Shown here: positions 9,943 to 18,924 of the stretch, one piece after another
Numbering within the stretch: position 1 is the stretch's first letter
Layout of the letters: the number at the start of each line of letters is the position of its first letter
Source: Methylosinus sp. Ce-a6
GTDB lineage: Bacteria; Pseudomonadota; Alphaproteobacteria; Rhizobiales; Beijerinckiaceae
Length of the DNA: 64,000 nt
Reading direction: 5' to 3'
NCBI RefSeq assembly: GCF_009811655.1
Contig: NZ_BGJX01000002.1
Location: forward strand, 62,001 to 126,000
Made by a program: the position numbers and the translations under genes
The notes under the pieces: model-generated
What the model was told of the DNA's origin: nothing
Database searches by the model: none
What the model saw: the letters and a program-made list of their open reading frames with translations, nothing else

Positions 9943-11613
9943 TCACGCCGCTTTCGATGCAGGAACCGCGCCATCGGCGTTGGCTGCCTCGATCATCTGT
10001 TCCAGCGCGTCGCGACAGCCACCGCAGCCCGTGCCGGCGTGCGTCGCCTCGGCGAGCGCGTCGACTGTCGTGAGAGAGCCGGCCCTGATCGCATCCTCGA
10101 TCGCCCCGACATTCACATTGTGGCACTTGCAGACGCGCTTCTCCCGCCGCACCTCTTCCGCCTTGACGGGATCGGCTGCGAGAGCGGCCGCCTCGGCCGC
10201 GATCGCCTCATTGGCGCGCTCTTCCCAGGTCTTCTCCTGCCACGGCGGCGGCCGGCGCACCTGCTCCCAAACCGGATTGTAGAGCGCCTTGTCGATCTCC
10301 TGGACGAGTTCGACCATGCCTTCGTAACCGGCATAGGCGTGATGTCGCTCCTGGTTGATGTCGAGCCAGGGCATTTTCGCCTTGAGCGCGATGAACTGCG
10401 ATCGACCGCCCGAAAGCATGATGTCCGCCTGCGCGTCTTTTAGCATTTTATACATTTCACGCGGCGTCATATCGTCGATCATATGGGCGTCCTGGCCCAT
10501 CAGCTCCTTGATGCGCTCCTTGTCCTCCTTGGTGGACTTCTTGACGCTCGTGCCGACGAGTTCCATGCCGGCTTCCTGCAGAGCGGCGACGACGGACCAC
10601 GATTTGACGCCGCCGGTGATGAGCAGAACTTTCTTGCCCTCGAGGCGCTCCCGGTAAGGCGCAATACGCGCCCAGGCGCGCGCTTCTTCACGGGCGATCA
10701 CCGCTTCGGTGCGATCCTTCAATTCGGCAGGCGCGCCTTTCTCGACCAGCAGCCGCGCGATCTCGCGCAGTGAGTCGCTCATGTCGCCGATGCCGTAGAA
10801 CGATCCTTCGAAGAAGGGAATGTCGTAGCGCTCTTCCATCTTGCGCGCGACATTGATCATCGCCTTGGAGCAGACCATCATCGCCGCCTTGGCGCGATGC
10901 GATGACGCCACCTCGCTATATTTGCCGTCGCCGGAGATGCAGGAGAGAATGCGAACGCCGAGCTCGTCGAGCAGCGGCTTCACCTGCCACAATTCGCCGG
11001 CGAGGTTATATTCGCCGATGATGTTGATGTCGTAGGGGGTCGTATATTCCGGCTCCTGCGTCCCGATCACATGATCGAGGATCGCTTCGCCAGCGAGCTT
11101 GTTGCCGAGATTTTTCGGACCGACGAAGCCGGGGGAGTTCACCGGAATGACCGGCTTGTTGAATTTCTTCGCCGCGGCCTTGCAGACCGCGTCTATATCG
11201 TCGCCGATCATGGCCGGCACGCAGGTCTGATAGACGAAGATCGCGGGCGGATCGTATTTGTCGATGATTTCCTTGATCGACTTGTAGAGCCGCTTCTCGC
11301 CGCCGAACACGACATCGGTCTCGGCGATGTCGGTCGTAAATCCTGTGCGGTAGAGGCTCGAGCCCGAGGTCTTGGCGCCGCGATTGTCCCAGGAATTGCC
11401 CTCGCAAGCGATCGGGCCATGGACGAGATGGGCGACGTCGGTAATCGGCTGAAGCGCGATCTTGGCTCCGTCGAAGGCGCACCCACCCGCAGCGGCGCCT
11501 GGCGCCAATTGCTTCGTGCAGCCCTTCTTTCTCTCTTTTTCGGATTTGCCCTTGTTCTTGTCGCAACCGGGCTCGTTGAAAACGTCTTGAACTTTTGCGG
11601 CCAGCGTGCTCAT
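9943..11613 (-). CDS. nifE: FeMo-co assembly scaffold subunit NifE with C-terminal Bfd-like domain
   Basis: 556 residues from the ATG at 11613 (MSTLAAKVQDVFNEPGC). The NifE core includes GGCAFDGAKIALQPI and the HGPIACEGNSWDNRG cluster-binding region. The protein is about 80 residues longer than minimal NifE because of a C-terminal 2Fe-2S Bfd-like domain, with CKC near residue 500 and CGGC about 35 residues later, much like the central NifU domain. Such extended NifE proteins are known in rhizobia. It forms the scaffold with NifN. A hairpin and a weak sigma-54-like site lie upstream. Confidence 0.95.
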   Translation of the reverse strand: MSTLAAKVQDVFNEPGCDKNKGKSEKERKKGCTKQLAPGAAAGGCAFDGAKIALQPITDVAHLVHGPIACEGNSWDNRGAKTSGSSLYRTGFTTDIAETDVVFGGEKRLYKSIKEIIDKYDPPAIFVYQTCVPAMIGDDIDAVCKAAAKKFNKPVIPVNSPGFVGPKNLGNKLAGEAILDHVIGTQEPEYTTPYDINIIGEYNLAGELWQVKPLLDELGVRILSCISGDGKYSEVASSHRAKAAMMVCSKAMINVARKMEERYDIPFFEGSFYGIGDMSDSLREIARLLVEKGAPAELKDRTEAVIAREEARAWARIAPYRERLEGKKVLLITGGVKSWSVVAALQEAGMELVGTSVKKSTKEDKERIKELMGQDAHMIDDMTPREMYKMLKDAQADIMLSGGRSQFIALKAKMPWLDINQERHHAYAGYEGMVELVQEIDKALYNPVWEQVRRPPPWQEKTWEERANEAIAAEAAALAADPVKAEEVRREKRVCKCHNVNVGAIEDAIRAGSLTTVDALAEATHAGTGCGGCRDALEQMIEAANADGAVPASKAA

Positions 11614-11650
11614 CCGCGCCTCCTGCAACGGCCATCGCCTCCCACTCTGC

Positions 11651-11665
11651 GCACGCATTGCGCCA
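11651..11665 (-). promoter_or_regulatory. Possible weak sigma-54 promoter of nifE
   Basis: Minus strand reads TGGCGCA-ATGC-GTGC. The GG and GC dinucleotides are correctly spaced, but several flanking positions deviate from consensus and no TGT-N10-ACA site was found nearby. It lies 38 bases before the nifE ATG, downstream of the nifK-nifE hairpin. Confidence 0.35.
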
Positions 11666-11701
11666 GCGCGGCGATCGACCCGACGGATCAGGCTCTTGTT
11701 G

Positions 11702-11737
11702 TTCCGCCGGGCCGAAACGCTACGCGGCCCGGCGGAA
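11702..11737 (-). terminator. 12-bp stem-loop between nifK and nifE
   Basis: Perfect inverted repeat TTCCGCCGGGCC / GGCCCGGCGGAA with a 12-base loop, 12 bases after the nifK stop. There is no U-tract, so it more likely acts as an attenuator or mRNA 3'-end stabilizer that uncouples nifHDK dosage from nifEN. Confidence 0.6.
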
Positions 11738-11748
11738 ATTCGTAAACG

Positions 11749-13308
11749 TCAGCGAATGATGTCGAAGCTATAGTCCGACTTCGCGACGACGTTGGTGTTG
11801 CGATCGATCTCGTCGAAGACCTTGTCGAGCAGCCAAACGAGGACGTTCAGGCCACCCTGATAGCCCCACACCGGATAGCGGTGATAGTGATGGCGATCGA
11901 AGACCGGGAAGCCGATGCGGATCAGCGGCGTGCCCGTGTCGCGCTCGAGATATTTGCCGTAGGTGTTGCCGATCAGGAAGTCGACCGGCTCCGTGAACAG
12001 CAGCGAACGCATGTGCCAGAGATCCTTGCCGGGATAGGCCTTGCAGTTCTTGCCGAAGGGAGAGCTGGCGAACAGCTGGTTCATCTTCTCTTCCCAGGCC
12101 TTGCCGCCGTTGCTGGCGAGCACGGTGATCGGCTCGGCGCCGAGCTCCATCAAGAAGGCGGCCAGACCATAGCAGAGGTCCGGATCGCCATAGATGGCGA
12201 AGCGCTTGCCGTGCAGATGCGCGGAAGAGTCGGCGATCGCGTCGACGAGACGGCCGCGCTCACGGGTCAGCTCCTTGGAGATCGGCTTGCCGGTGACTTC
12301 CGAGACCTTCATCAGGAACTCGTCGGTCGCGCGAACGCCGATCGGATGATGGAAGGAGTAGGTCTCCATGCCGCTCTCGGCGATCAGCGGCAGCGTCTTC
12401 TCGGTGGAGAAATGCTGCATCGAGAAGGTCGCCTTGGCGTGGATCGCATTGGCCGCGTCCTCGAGCGTCGTGCCGCCGTCATACATGCGGAACTCGCCGT
12501 CGGTGGGCGTATCCCACACATCGCTCGGGTCGCCGAAGATCGTATATTCGACGCCCATCGAGTCGAACATGCGCTTCACTTCGCGGATGTTGCCGACGAC
12601 ATAGCCGTCGAAGCCGCCGATGAAGTTGATCTTGTTGTTCGGAACGCGCTCGAGCTTGGGGGCCGTGCCCGCCTTGCCGTTCCAGAAATGCTCGACCATG
12701 CCCTTCATCACATTGTCGTAGCCGGTGACATGGCTGCCGACGAAGGCGGGCGTGTGCGCGAACGGAACGTCGAACTCCTGCGGAACCGAGCCCTTCTCCT
12801 TCGACGTCTTGATGAAGGCGTTGAGGTCGTCGCCGATGACTTCCGCCATGCAGGTCGTGGAGACGGAGATCATCTTCGGCTTATACATGTTGTAGGTGTT
12901 GGCGAGGCCGTCGATCATATTGTTGAGGCCGCCGAACACCGCCGCGTCTTCGGTCATGGAGGAGGAGACGCAGGACGTCGGCTCCTTGAAGTGACGCGAG
13001 AAGTGCGAGCGATAATAAGCCACGCAACCCTGCGAGCCGTGCACGAAGGGAATCGTCTGCTCGAAGCCGAGCGAGGCGAACACCGCGCCGAGCGGCTGAC
13101 AGGCCTTCGCCGGATTGACGGTCAGAGCTTCGCGAGCGAAGTTCTTCTCCTGATATTCCTTGGTCTTGGCCCACTCGCGGACGCGTTCCACCTCGGCGTC
13201 GGGGGCGTGATTCTCGAACTCTCTTTTCTTCTTCTCGAACATCTCGATGTATTCCGGCTGGCGGAATAGGTTGAAATGGTCGAGGACGTTATCTGCATTC
13301 TGTGGCAT
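11749..13308 (-). CDS. nifK: Nitrogenase MoFe protein beta subunit NifK
   Basis: 519 residues with the P-cluster Cys regions ([19 protein letters not shown], then [19 protein letters not shown]) and [12 protein letters not shown]. Together with NifD it forms the alpha2-beta2 dinitrogenase. Length and N-terminal helical extension are typical of alphaproteobacterial Mo-nitrogenase. A GGGGAA ribosome-binding site precedes the ATG. It is separated from nifD by 122 bases holding a hairpin. Confidence 0.98.
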   Translation of the reverse strand: MPQNADNVLDHFNLFRQPEYIEMFEKKKREFENHAPDAEVERVREWAKTKEYQEKNFAREALTVNPAKACQPLGAVFASLGFEQTIPFVHGSQGCVAYYRSHFSRHFKEPTSCVSSSMTEDAAVFGGLNNMIDGLANTYNMYKPKMISVSTTCMAEVIGDDLNAFIKTSKEKGSVPQEFDVPFAHTPAFVGSHVTGYDNVMKGMVEHFWNGKAGTAPKLERVPNNKINFIGGFDGYVVGNIREVKRMFDSMGVEYTIFGDPSDVWDTPTDGEFRMYDGGTTLEDAANAIHAKATFSMQHFSTEKTLPLIAESGMETYSFHHPIGVRATDEFLMKVSEVTGKPISKELTRERGRLVDAIADSSAHLHGKRFAIYGDPDLCYGLAAFLMELGAEPITVLASNGGKAWEEKMNQLFASSPFGKNCKAYPGKDLWHMRSLLFTEPVDFLIGNTYGKYLERDTGTPLIRIGFPVFDRHHYHRYPVWGYQGGLNVLVWLLDKVFDEIDRNTNVVAKSDYSFDIIR

Positions 13309-13379
13309 CTCGGTTCCCCTCGTTGTCCGCGCGCGTCCGCTCTCTCGAGATTCGGGCGAAGATCACCAGCCTCTCGAAT

Positions 13380-13404
13380 GCGAACGGGGGCGAGCCCCGT
13401 TCGC
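13380..13404 (-). other. Stem-loop in the nifD-nifK spacer
   Basis: Perfect 10-bp stem (GCGAACGGGG / CCCCGTTCGC) with a 5-base loop, about 27 bases after the nifD stop and 70 bases before nifK. No U-tract follows, so it is a processing or stability element rather than a terminator. Confidence 0.55.
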
Positions 13405-13430
13405 GAAGAGAGCTTTTGCAACTCAGTCGA

Positions 13431-14897
13431 TCAAGCCGCCCACGGCGCCTTGGCGAATTTCCAGACCGGCGAATTGATCGCCATGTCCATGTCGCGAGCG
13501 AAGATCGCGAAGCCGTCATAGCCGTGATACGGGCCCGAATAGTCCCAGCTGTGCATCTGACGGAAGGGCACGCCCATCTTCTGGAAGACGTACTTCTCCT
13601 TGATGCCCGAACCGACGAGGTCTGGCTGGATCTTCTCGACGAACTTCTCGAACTCGAAGCCGGTCACGTCGTCATAGATCAGCGTGCCGTCCTTCACATA
13701 GTGAGTCGTGCGCTGATAGTCGTCGTTGTGACCGAACTCATAGCCCGTGCCGACGATCTCCATGCCGAGATCCTCGTAGGCGCCGATCACGTGACGCGGA
13801 CGCAGACCGCCCACGAACAGCATGACCTTCTTGCCCTCGAGACGCGGACGGTACTTGGCGATCACCGCGTCCATCAGCGGACTATACTTGGCGATGACGC
13901 GCTCGGCGCCTTCCTTGATCTTGTCGTCGAAATGGCTGGCGATCTTGCGCAGCGATTCCTCGATCTTGGACGGACCGAAGAAGTTGTACTCGACCCACGG
14001 AATCCCGTACTTCTCTTCCATGTGACGGGAGATGTAGTTCATCGAGCGATAGCAGTGCAGGACGTTCAGCTTGGCGCGAGGCGTCGCCTCGAGCTCGGCG
14101 ATCGTGCCGTCGCCGGACCACTGCGCAACGACGCGAAGACCCATTTCCTCGAGCAGAATGCGCGAAGACCAGGCGTCGCCGCCGATGTTGTAGTCGCCGA
14201 TGATCGCCACGTCATAGGGGGTCGGCTCGAAGAGAGCGGGCTTGCCCTCCATCTTGTCGAACACCCAGTCGCGGATCGCGTCATTGGCCAGATGGTGGCC
14301 GAGCGACTGCGACACGCCGCGGAAGCCTTCGCAGCGCACCGGAACGATCGTGTGGCCGTTGTACTCCTTGGTCTTGGCCTTGGAGACAGCCTCGATGTCA
14401 TCGCCGATGAGGCCGATCGGGCACTCGGACTGGACGGAGATGCCCTTGTTCAGCGGGAACAGCTCCTGGATCTCGTCGATCAGCTTGGCGAGCTTCTTGT
14501 CGCCGCCGAAGACGATGTCCTTCTCCTGGAAGTCCGAGGTGAACTGCATCGTGCCGAAGGTGTCGATGCCCGTCGTGCCGATGTAGTAGTTGCGGCGCGA
14601 CGCCCAGGAATACTGACCGCAGCCCACCGGGCCGTGGCTGATGTGGATCATGTCCTTGATCGGGCCCCACACGACGCCCTTCGAACCGGCGTAAGCGCAG
14701 CCACGGATCGTCATCACGCCGGGGATCGACTTGATGTTGGACTTCACGCCGCAATCCGGCTTGCCATCCTCGAAGGTGTTGAGGTGCTTCGCGCGGCGCT
14801 TGGCGGTCTTTTCAGGATAAACTTCGAGGACCTCTTTGATCAGCGCCTTATTGCGCGCCTTGATGTCCTCGATGGATTCGGGTTGAGCCAGGCTCAT
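13431..14897 (-). CDS. nifD: Nitrogenase MoFe protein alpha subunit NifD
   Basis: 488 residues. P-cluster ligands lie in [11 protein letters not shown] and [14 protein letters not shown]. The FeMo-co Cys ligand is in [19 protein letters not shown] and the His ligand in [18 protein letters not shown]. These residues mark it as Mo-type NifD rather than VnfD/AnfD. It follows nifH after 82 bases containing a GC-rich hairpin. Confidence 0.98.
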   Translation of the reverse strand: MSLAQPESIEDIKARNKALIKEVLEVYPEKTAKRRAKHLNTFEDGKPDCGVKSNIKSIPGVMTIRGCAYAGSKGVVWGPIKDMIHISHGPVGCGQYSWASRRNYYIGTTGIDTFGTMQFTSDFQEKDIVFGGDKKLAKLIDEIQELFPLNKGISVQSECPIGLIGDDIEAVSKAKTKEYNGHTIVPVRCEGFRGVSQSLGHHLANDAIRDWVFDKMEGKPALFEPTPYDVAIIGDYNIGGDAWSSRILLEEMGLRVVAQWSGDGTIAELEATPRAKLNVLHCYRSMNYISRHMEEKYGIPWVEYNFFGPSKIEESLRKIASHFDDKIKEGAERVIAKYSPLMDAVIAKYRPRLEGKKVMLFVGGLRPRHVIGAYEDLGMEIVGTGYEFGHNDDYQRTTHYVKDGTLIYDDVTGFEFEKFVEKIQPDLVGSGIKEKYVFQKMGVPFRQMHSWDYSGPYHGYDGFAIFARDMDMAINSPVWKFAKAPWAA

Positions 14898-14936
14898 GAC
14901 GCCATCCCTTTCTGATTAGTCCTTGCCTGAAAGATC

Positions 14937-14962
14937 GGCCCGGCCCCGTGCGAGGCCGGGCC
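14937..14962 (-). other. Stem-loop in the nifH-nifD spacer
   Basis: Perfect 9-bp stem GGCCCGGCC / GGCCGGGCC with an 8-base loop, flanked by AAAG/CTTT that can extend it. It lies just after the nifH stop. Stable hairpins here commonly protect nifH mRNA and raise NifH over NifDK. Confidence 0.6.
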
Positions 14963-14979
14963 GCATGCTTTCAAACGGT

Positions 14980-16062
<1,083 letters not shown>

Positions 16063-16110
16063 TTATGATTTCAAGATGTTATCCATGCGACGGCAACGGT
16101 TGGCGGCAGG

Positions 16111-16126
16111 TGTGTCAAAGCCGACA
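16111..16126. promoter_or_regulatory. NifA upstream activator site between nifH and the receiver gene
   Basis: Exact TGT-GTCAAAGCCG-ACA. It is centred about 105 bases upstream of the predicted nifH start and about 130 bases upstream of the candidate promoter of the divergent receiver gene, so one site could serve both. Confidence 0.85.
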
Positions 16127-16223
16127 GTCGTGCGCGGAATCGGACGAAGGGCTTTTTGGCGGCCTTTGTTTTGGAGCGATTGTAAGTTTTGCACGCTCGC
16201 TCGCGGCGCCGGCTTCCCTTCGA

Positions 16224-16238
16224 CGGCATAGCGATTGC
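16224..16238 (+). promoter_or_regulatory. Candidate sigma-54 promoter of the receiver gene
   Basis: Reads CGGCATA-GCGA-TTGC followed by TTTC. GG and GC are correctly spaced; the first consensus T is C. It lies 37 bases before the ATG at 16275. Confidence 0.6.
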
Positions 16239-16274
16239 TTTCAAAGAGTGCAGGTAAACCTTGGAGCAGACGAG

Positions 16275-16700
16275 ATGCAAATCGGCGTCGAAACGTCCCG
16301 TGCGGTCGAAAACAAGCGAATTTTCGTCGTCGACGACGACGAGATCATTCGGGCGGCGCTTCAGTTCATGCTGCACGACGAATATGAGACTCACGAGGTG
16401 ACGAGCCTCGACGCGGCTTTCGAGAAAGCCGCAGCGCAAAAGCCCGATCTCCTCATCTTGTCGGAAAACGTCGTGAAGACCGCCGGAACTGCTGTTTTGG
16501 CGGAAATCCCCAAGCGGATCGGCGGCGTGAAAGTTCTCGTGATCGTCGATTCGCTCGAAAGCGGATTTGGCAAAGAATGCCAGTCCGCCGGCGCGCATGG
16601 CTATATCGTGAAGCCGCTGACCGTCGAATTCGTGCGACAAAAAGTCGATGTTCTGCTCGGTCGCCGGCAGGGCGTCGCCATCCCGTTGAACGTTCTCTGA
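16275..16700 (+). CDS. Single-domain receiver-like protein lacking the phospho-acceptor Asp
   Basis: 141 residues from the ATG at 16275 (GGAG 8 bases upstream). The fold is a CheY-type receiver: the acidic pocket FVVDDDEII (about 17-25) and the conserved Lys in GYIVKPLTVEF (about 115-125) are present. The position of the phosphorylated Asp, at the end of strand 3, reads KPDLLILSENVV, with Ser instead of Asp. No output domain follows. It is divergent from nifH, sharing the regulatory region, and ends before a strong terminator. It is likely a phosphorylation-independent partner or decoy in nif control; the function is inferred. Confidence 0.8.
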   Translation: MQIGVETSRAVENKRIFVVDDDEIIRAALQFMLHDEYETHEVTSLDAAFEKAAAQKPDLLILSENVVKTAGTAVLAEIPKRIGGVKVLVIVDSLESGFGKECQSAGAHGYIVKPLTVEFVRQKVDVLLGRRQGVAIPLNVL

Positions 16701-16728
16701 AGACGGCAAAATTCAATTACAGAAACAG

Positions 16729-16754
16729 AGCCGGAGCACGCGCTCCGGCTTTTT
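16729..16754 (+). terminator. Rho-independent terminator of the receiver gene
   Basis: Perfect 9-bp stem AGCCGGAGC / GCTCCGGCT with a 4-base loop and a following T-run, 28 bases after the stop. Confidence 0.9.
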
Positions 16755-16773
16755 GTTTCGACCGAGCCATCGC

Positions 16774-16814
16774 AAAAAGAAAACGCCCGCGGCAAGCCGC
16801 GGGCTTTTTCTTTT
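16774..16814. terminator. Bidirectional terminator
   Basis: Stem GCCCGCGGC / GCCGCGGGC with a 2-base loop, an A-rich stretch on the left and TTTTTCTTTT on the right. It can end the plus transcript of the receiver gene and the minus transcript of the ferredoxin operon. Confidence 0.85.
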
Positions 16815-16829
16815 CATTGGTCGTGTCGA

Positions 16830-17162
16830 TTACAATTGCGGCACGATGATCAAGCGTTCGACAGGGTTTCCTTCGATGAAATGCGACTGCACGATCTCGT
16901 CTATATCTTCCGGCGTGCGCGGCGCATACCACACGCCTTGCGGATAGACGACCATCAGCGGGCCGGCGCGACAAAAGCCGAGACAGCCCGTCGCCGTCAT
17001 CGACACGTCCGGAAGAGGCTGCGCTCCGAGCTTCGCTTGCAGGCGATCCCACAGCGGCTTGGCGCCCGATGTCGTGCAGCTGCCGCGCGGATGTCCCGGC
17101 GGACGCTGCTGGAAACAGGTGAACACATGATATTTGAATACGACAGGAAGTTCTTCGAGCAT
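16830..17162 (-). CDS. Thioredoxin-like 2Fe-2S ferredoxin
   Basis: 110 residues with the four cluster Cys of thioredoxin-like ferredoxins: CFQQRPPGHPRGSC (C-X12-C) near residues 16-29 and CLGFC near 60. The segment GPLMVVYPQGVWY is also typical of this family. Nif clusters often contain such a protein; a redox or protective role is likely, but the partner is unknown. It is the last gene of a four-gene minus-strand unit that begins with a plant-type ferredoxin at 18675, and it ends at a bidirectional terminator. Confidence 0.85.
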   Translation of the reverse strand: MLEELPVVFKYHVFTCFQQRPPGHPRGSCTTSGAKPLWDRLQAKLGAQPLPDVSMTATGCLGFCRAGPLMVVYPQGVWYAPRTPEDIDEIVQSHFIEGNPVERLIIVPQL

Positions 17163-17196
17163 TTTCTATTCCTGGACTGTCGATTTCGTCCGGCCC

Positions 17197-18096
17197 TCAG
17201 GCCGCGGCGTCCGCCTTCGAAACGGAGACGGGTCGGCCGGTGAGACCCAACACGAATTCGGCGAGCGGCGTGTCGATGCGCTCGATGTTCTGTTCTCGGA
17301 GGAATTTCGTTTCGTTCTTCGTCAGGCTTCCCTCGATGACGGCCCAATGGCGATCGGAGGAACGTTTCATGATCTGGCGGGCGAAATTCCGTTCGAGCTG
17401 CGTGGAGAAGCGGCAACCGAGGAAAAGGAAGTTGCGGCCTTTTCGGACCGTTTGCACGGTTTCGGGGATCGGCGTCTGAATGTCGATCTCTGTCAGAACT
17501 TCGACATAGTCGGAGTCCGACACGATGTAATTGGCGGCCGGCGTGACCGAGCCGATCGGCTGATAGAGCAGCGTGGCCCAAGACAAGGTCTCTTCCGGCG
17601 CCTCGGCGGGAGCCTTCGCGCCGGAACCGTCGCGCAGGAACTCCTTGTTGGGGACGAGGGAGAGGTCGGAGCGGAAGTAGTTCACCCAATAGCCGAAATG
17701 CTCGGCTTGCGACACGCCTTGCACAATGCCCCAGCTCTTTCGCGCCACCAGCGCCTTTTGCGGAAGATCGTCGTACCAGGCGTTGACGAGGAGCGGCAGA
17801 CTCGGCTGTTCCGCGAGCCATTTGTGCAGAACGCTCGGCTCGGGCGTCTGCTCGAAAGCCTTGCTCATCACCGCGGAGATGGTTTTGCGGTGCTTGAAGT
17901 TCTCTATGTATTGCGCCGCGGCGGTCAGATTGTTGCGAATCTTGTGCGGCACGGTCGCAGCTTTGGTCAGCTGCACGACCAATTCTTCGGGTGAGGCGGG
18001 AATTGGGGTCCCGTCCGTCGCCAGCGTCAGCACGCCGGGTCCGAGATAGGGAATCACGAGGCCTCGCTCAAACCCCGTTTTGATTTCGCTCAGCAC
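17197..18096 (-). CDS. SIR2-like domain protein in the nif cluster
   Basis: 299 residues from a GTG at 18096 with AGGAG 7 bases upstream. A GTG at 18138 overlapping the previous stop is an alternative. SIR2_2-like landmarks: PYLGPGVL for the NAD loop, LLVNAWYDDLPQKAL for the 'TNyD' strand, SDSDYVEVL, and NFLFLGCRFSTQLERNF near the C-terminus. The catalytic 'HG' motif of this fold reads YQPIGS, so His is absent. It may bind NAD or ADP-ribose rather than hydrolyse it. It lies within a ferredoxin gene set, suggesting a role in redox or NAD sensing for nitrogenase. Confidence 0.7.
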   Translation of the reverse strand: MLSEIKTGFERGLVIPYLGPGVLTLATDGTPIPASPEELVVQLTKAATVPHKIRNNLTAAAQYIENFKHRKTISAVMSKAFEQTPEPSVLHKWLAEQPSLPLLVNAWYDDLPQKALVARKSWGIVQGVSQAEHFGYWVNYFRSDLSLVPNKEFLRDGSGAKAPAEAPEETLSWATLLYQPIGSVTPAANYIVSDSDYVEVLTEIDIQTPIPETVQTVRKGRNFLFLGCRFSTQLERNFARQIMKRSSDRHWAVIEGSLTKNETKFLREQNIERIDTPLAEFVLGLTGRPVSVSKADAAA

Positions 18097-18134
18097 GTGT
18101 GTTCTCCTCTCGTCGAACCCGGTGGCATTATCGG

Positions 18135-18350
18135 TCACTGAAGCGAGGCGCTCTTGACCGTATCGAGTTCTTCGGGCGTCAGCTTGAAGGCGCCGCGGCC
18201 GCCGGACAGAGCCATGTAGTCCATGGCGTAGGTGTTGCTCAGCTTGTCGAACCACTGCTGACCGGACAGGCTGGCGGGCCGCTCGCCGATCTCGTGGACC
18301 GAGCCGTCATTGTAGAAACGGACGTGGATCACGACAGATTTATCGCTCAT
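18135..18350 (-). CDS. Small nif-island protein, unrecognised
   Basis: 71 residues starting MSDKSVVIHVRFYNDGSVHE, with GGGGAA upstream of the ATG. No Cys, membrane segment or signal peptide is visible. The pattern suggests a small beta-alpha domain (VVIHVRFYNDGSV followed by QQWFDKLSNTYAMDY). It sits between the plant-type ferredoxin and the SIR2-like gene with short spacers, so it is probably co-transcribed. I do not recognise the family. Confidence 0.7.
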   Translation of the reverse strand: MSDKSVVIHVRFYNDGSVHEIGERPASLSGQQWFDKLSNTYAMDYMALSGGRGAFKLTPEELDTVKSASLQ

Positions 18351-18369
18351 TTCGATTCCCCTCCGGTTG

Positions 18370-18675
18370 TCAGCGACCCGAGTCGAAGCCCAGCAGCTCG
18401 ACCGTGACGTTTTCAGATCCGAAATTGGATTGGCAAGCGAGACGCGACTTCGAGCCGACGCCGACGATCGAATCCAAACGCTCGTTTTCGGCGCGCGTTG
18501 TCTTCGACAGGCTCTTCTTTCCCTCCTGGACGAAAACATGGCATGTGCCGCATTTGGCCTCTCCCCCGCATTTGCTGGGAATGCTTTCCCCAGCCGCGAG
18601 TATCGCATCCAGAAGTCTGCTGCCCGGCTCGGCCTCGATGGTTTTGCCTGACGGCAGAATGGTCAGTACCGGCAT
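18370..18675 (-). CDS. Plant-type 2Fe-2S ferredoxin
   Basis: 101 residues from the ATG at 18675 (MPVLTILPSGKTIEAEPG), behind a strong AAGGAGGAG site. Cluster motif CGGEAKCGTC (C-X5-C-X2-C) near residue 37, with the fourth Cys in RLACQSNF. It resembles adrenodoxin/FdxD-like ferredoxins found in nif and fix regions. It likely acts as a low-potential carrier or as an assembly or protection factor. It leads the four-gene unit ending at 16830 and has a sigma-54-like promoter 45 bases upstream. Confidence 0.88.
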   Translation of the reverse strand: MPVLTILPSGKTIEAEPGSRLLDAILAAGESIPSKCGGEAKCGTCHVFVQEGKKSLSKTTRAENERLDSIVGVGSKSRLACQSNFGSENVTVELLGFDSGR

Positions 18676-18719
18676 GTCGTTCACTCCTCCTTGCCAAAGG
18701 TCCTCACGACCTTCGTCCA

Positions 18720-18734
18720 GCAAGTTTCGAACCA
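18720..18734 (-). promoter_or_regulatory. Sigma-54-like promoter of the ferredoxin-SIR2 unit
   Basis: Minus strand reads TGGTTCG-AAAC-TTGC: GG and TTGC intact with correct spacing, two mismatches in between. Only a degenerate NifA site is seen upstream (CGT-N10-ACA at 18861-18876). Confidence 0.6.
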
Positions 18735-18894
18735 CTCTAAATTACGGGACGAGAAAGCCGCGCAAACGCGCGGATTCCCGGAAATCCCGCAGAAAAACGT
18801 CAGTTTTGGAGAGTTTCGCGTCGCGCGCTCGAAATTTCGAACCGGCCGGCTCTGTCATCGCGTCCGTTTTTGGACAATGACGCGGGAAAAGTGG

Positions 18895-18922
18895 ACGCGC
18901 CGACGGCGAGGCCGGCGCGTCT
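18895..18922 (-). terminator. Hairpin after the DegT-like gene
   Basis: GACGCGCC / GGCGCGTC stem with a 12-base loop just beyond the stop of the DegT-like gene. On the minus strand it is followed by CACTTTTCCC, a weak U-tract. Confidence 0.5.
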
Positions 18923-18924
18923 TT

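Noticed and set aside
18861..18876. NifA-like site upstream of the plant-type ferredoxin
   Set aside because: It reads CGT-N10-ACA, one mismatch in the key triplet; not reported as a site.
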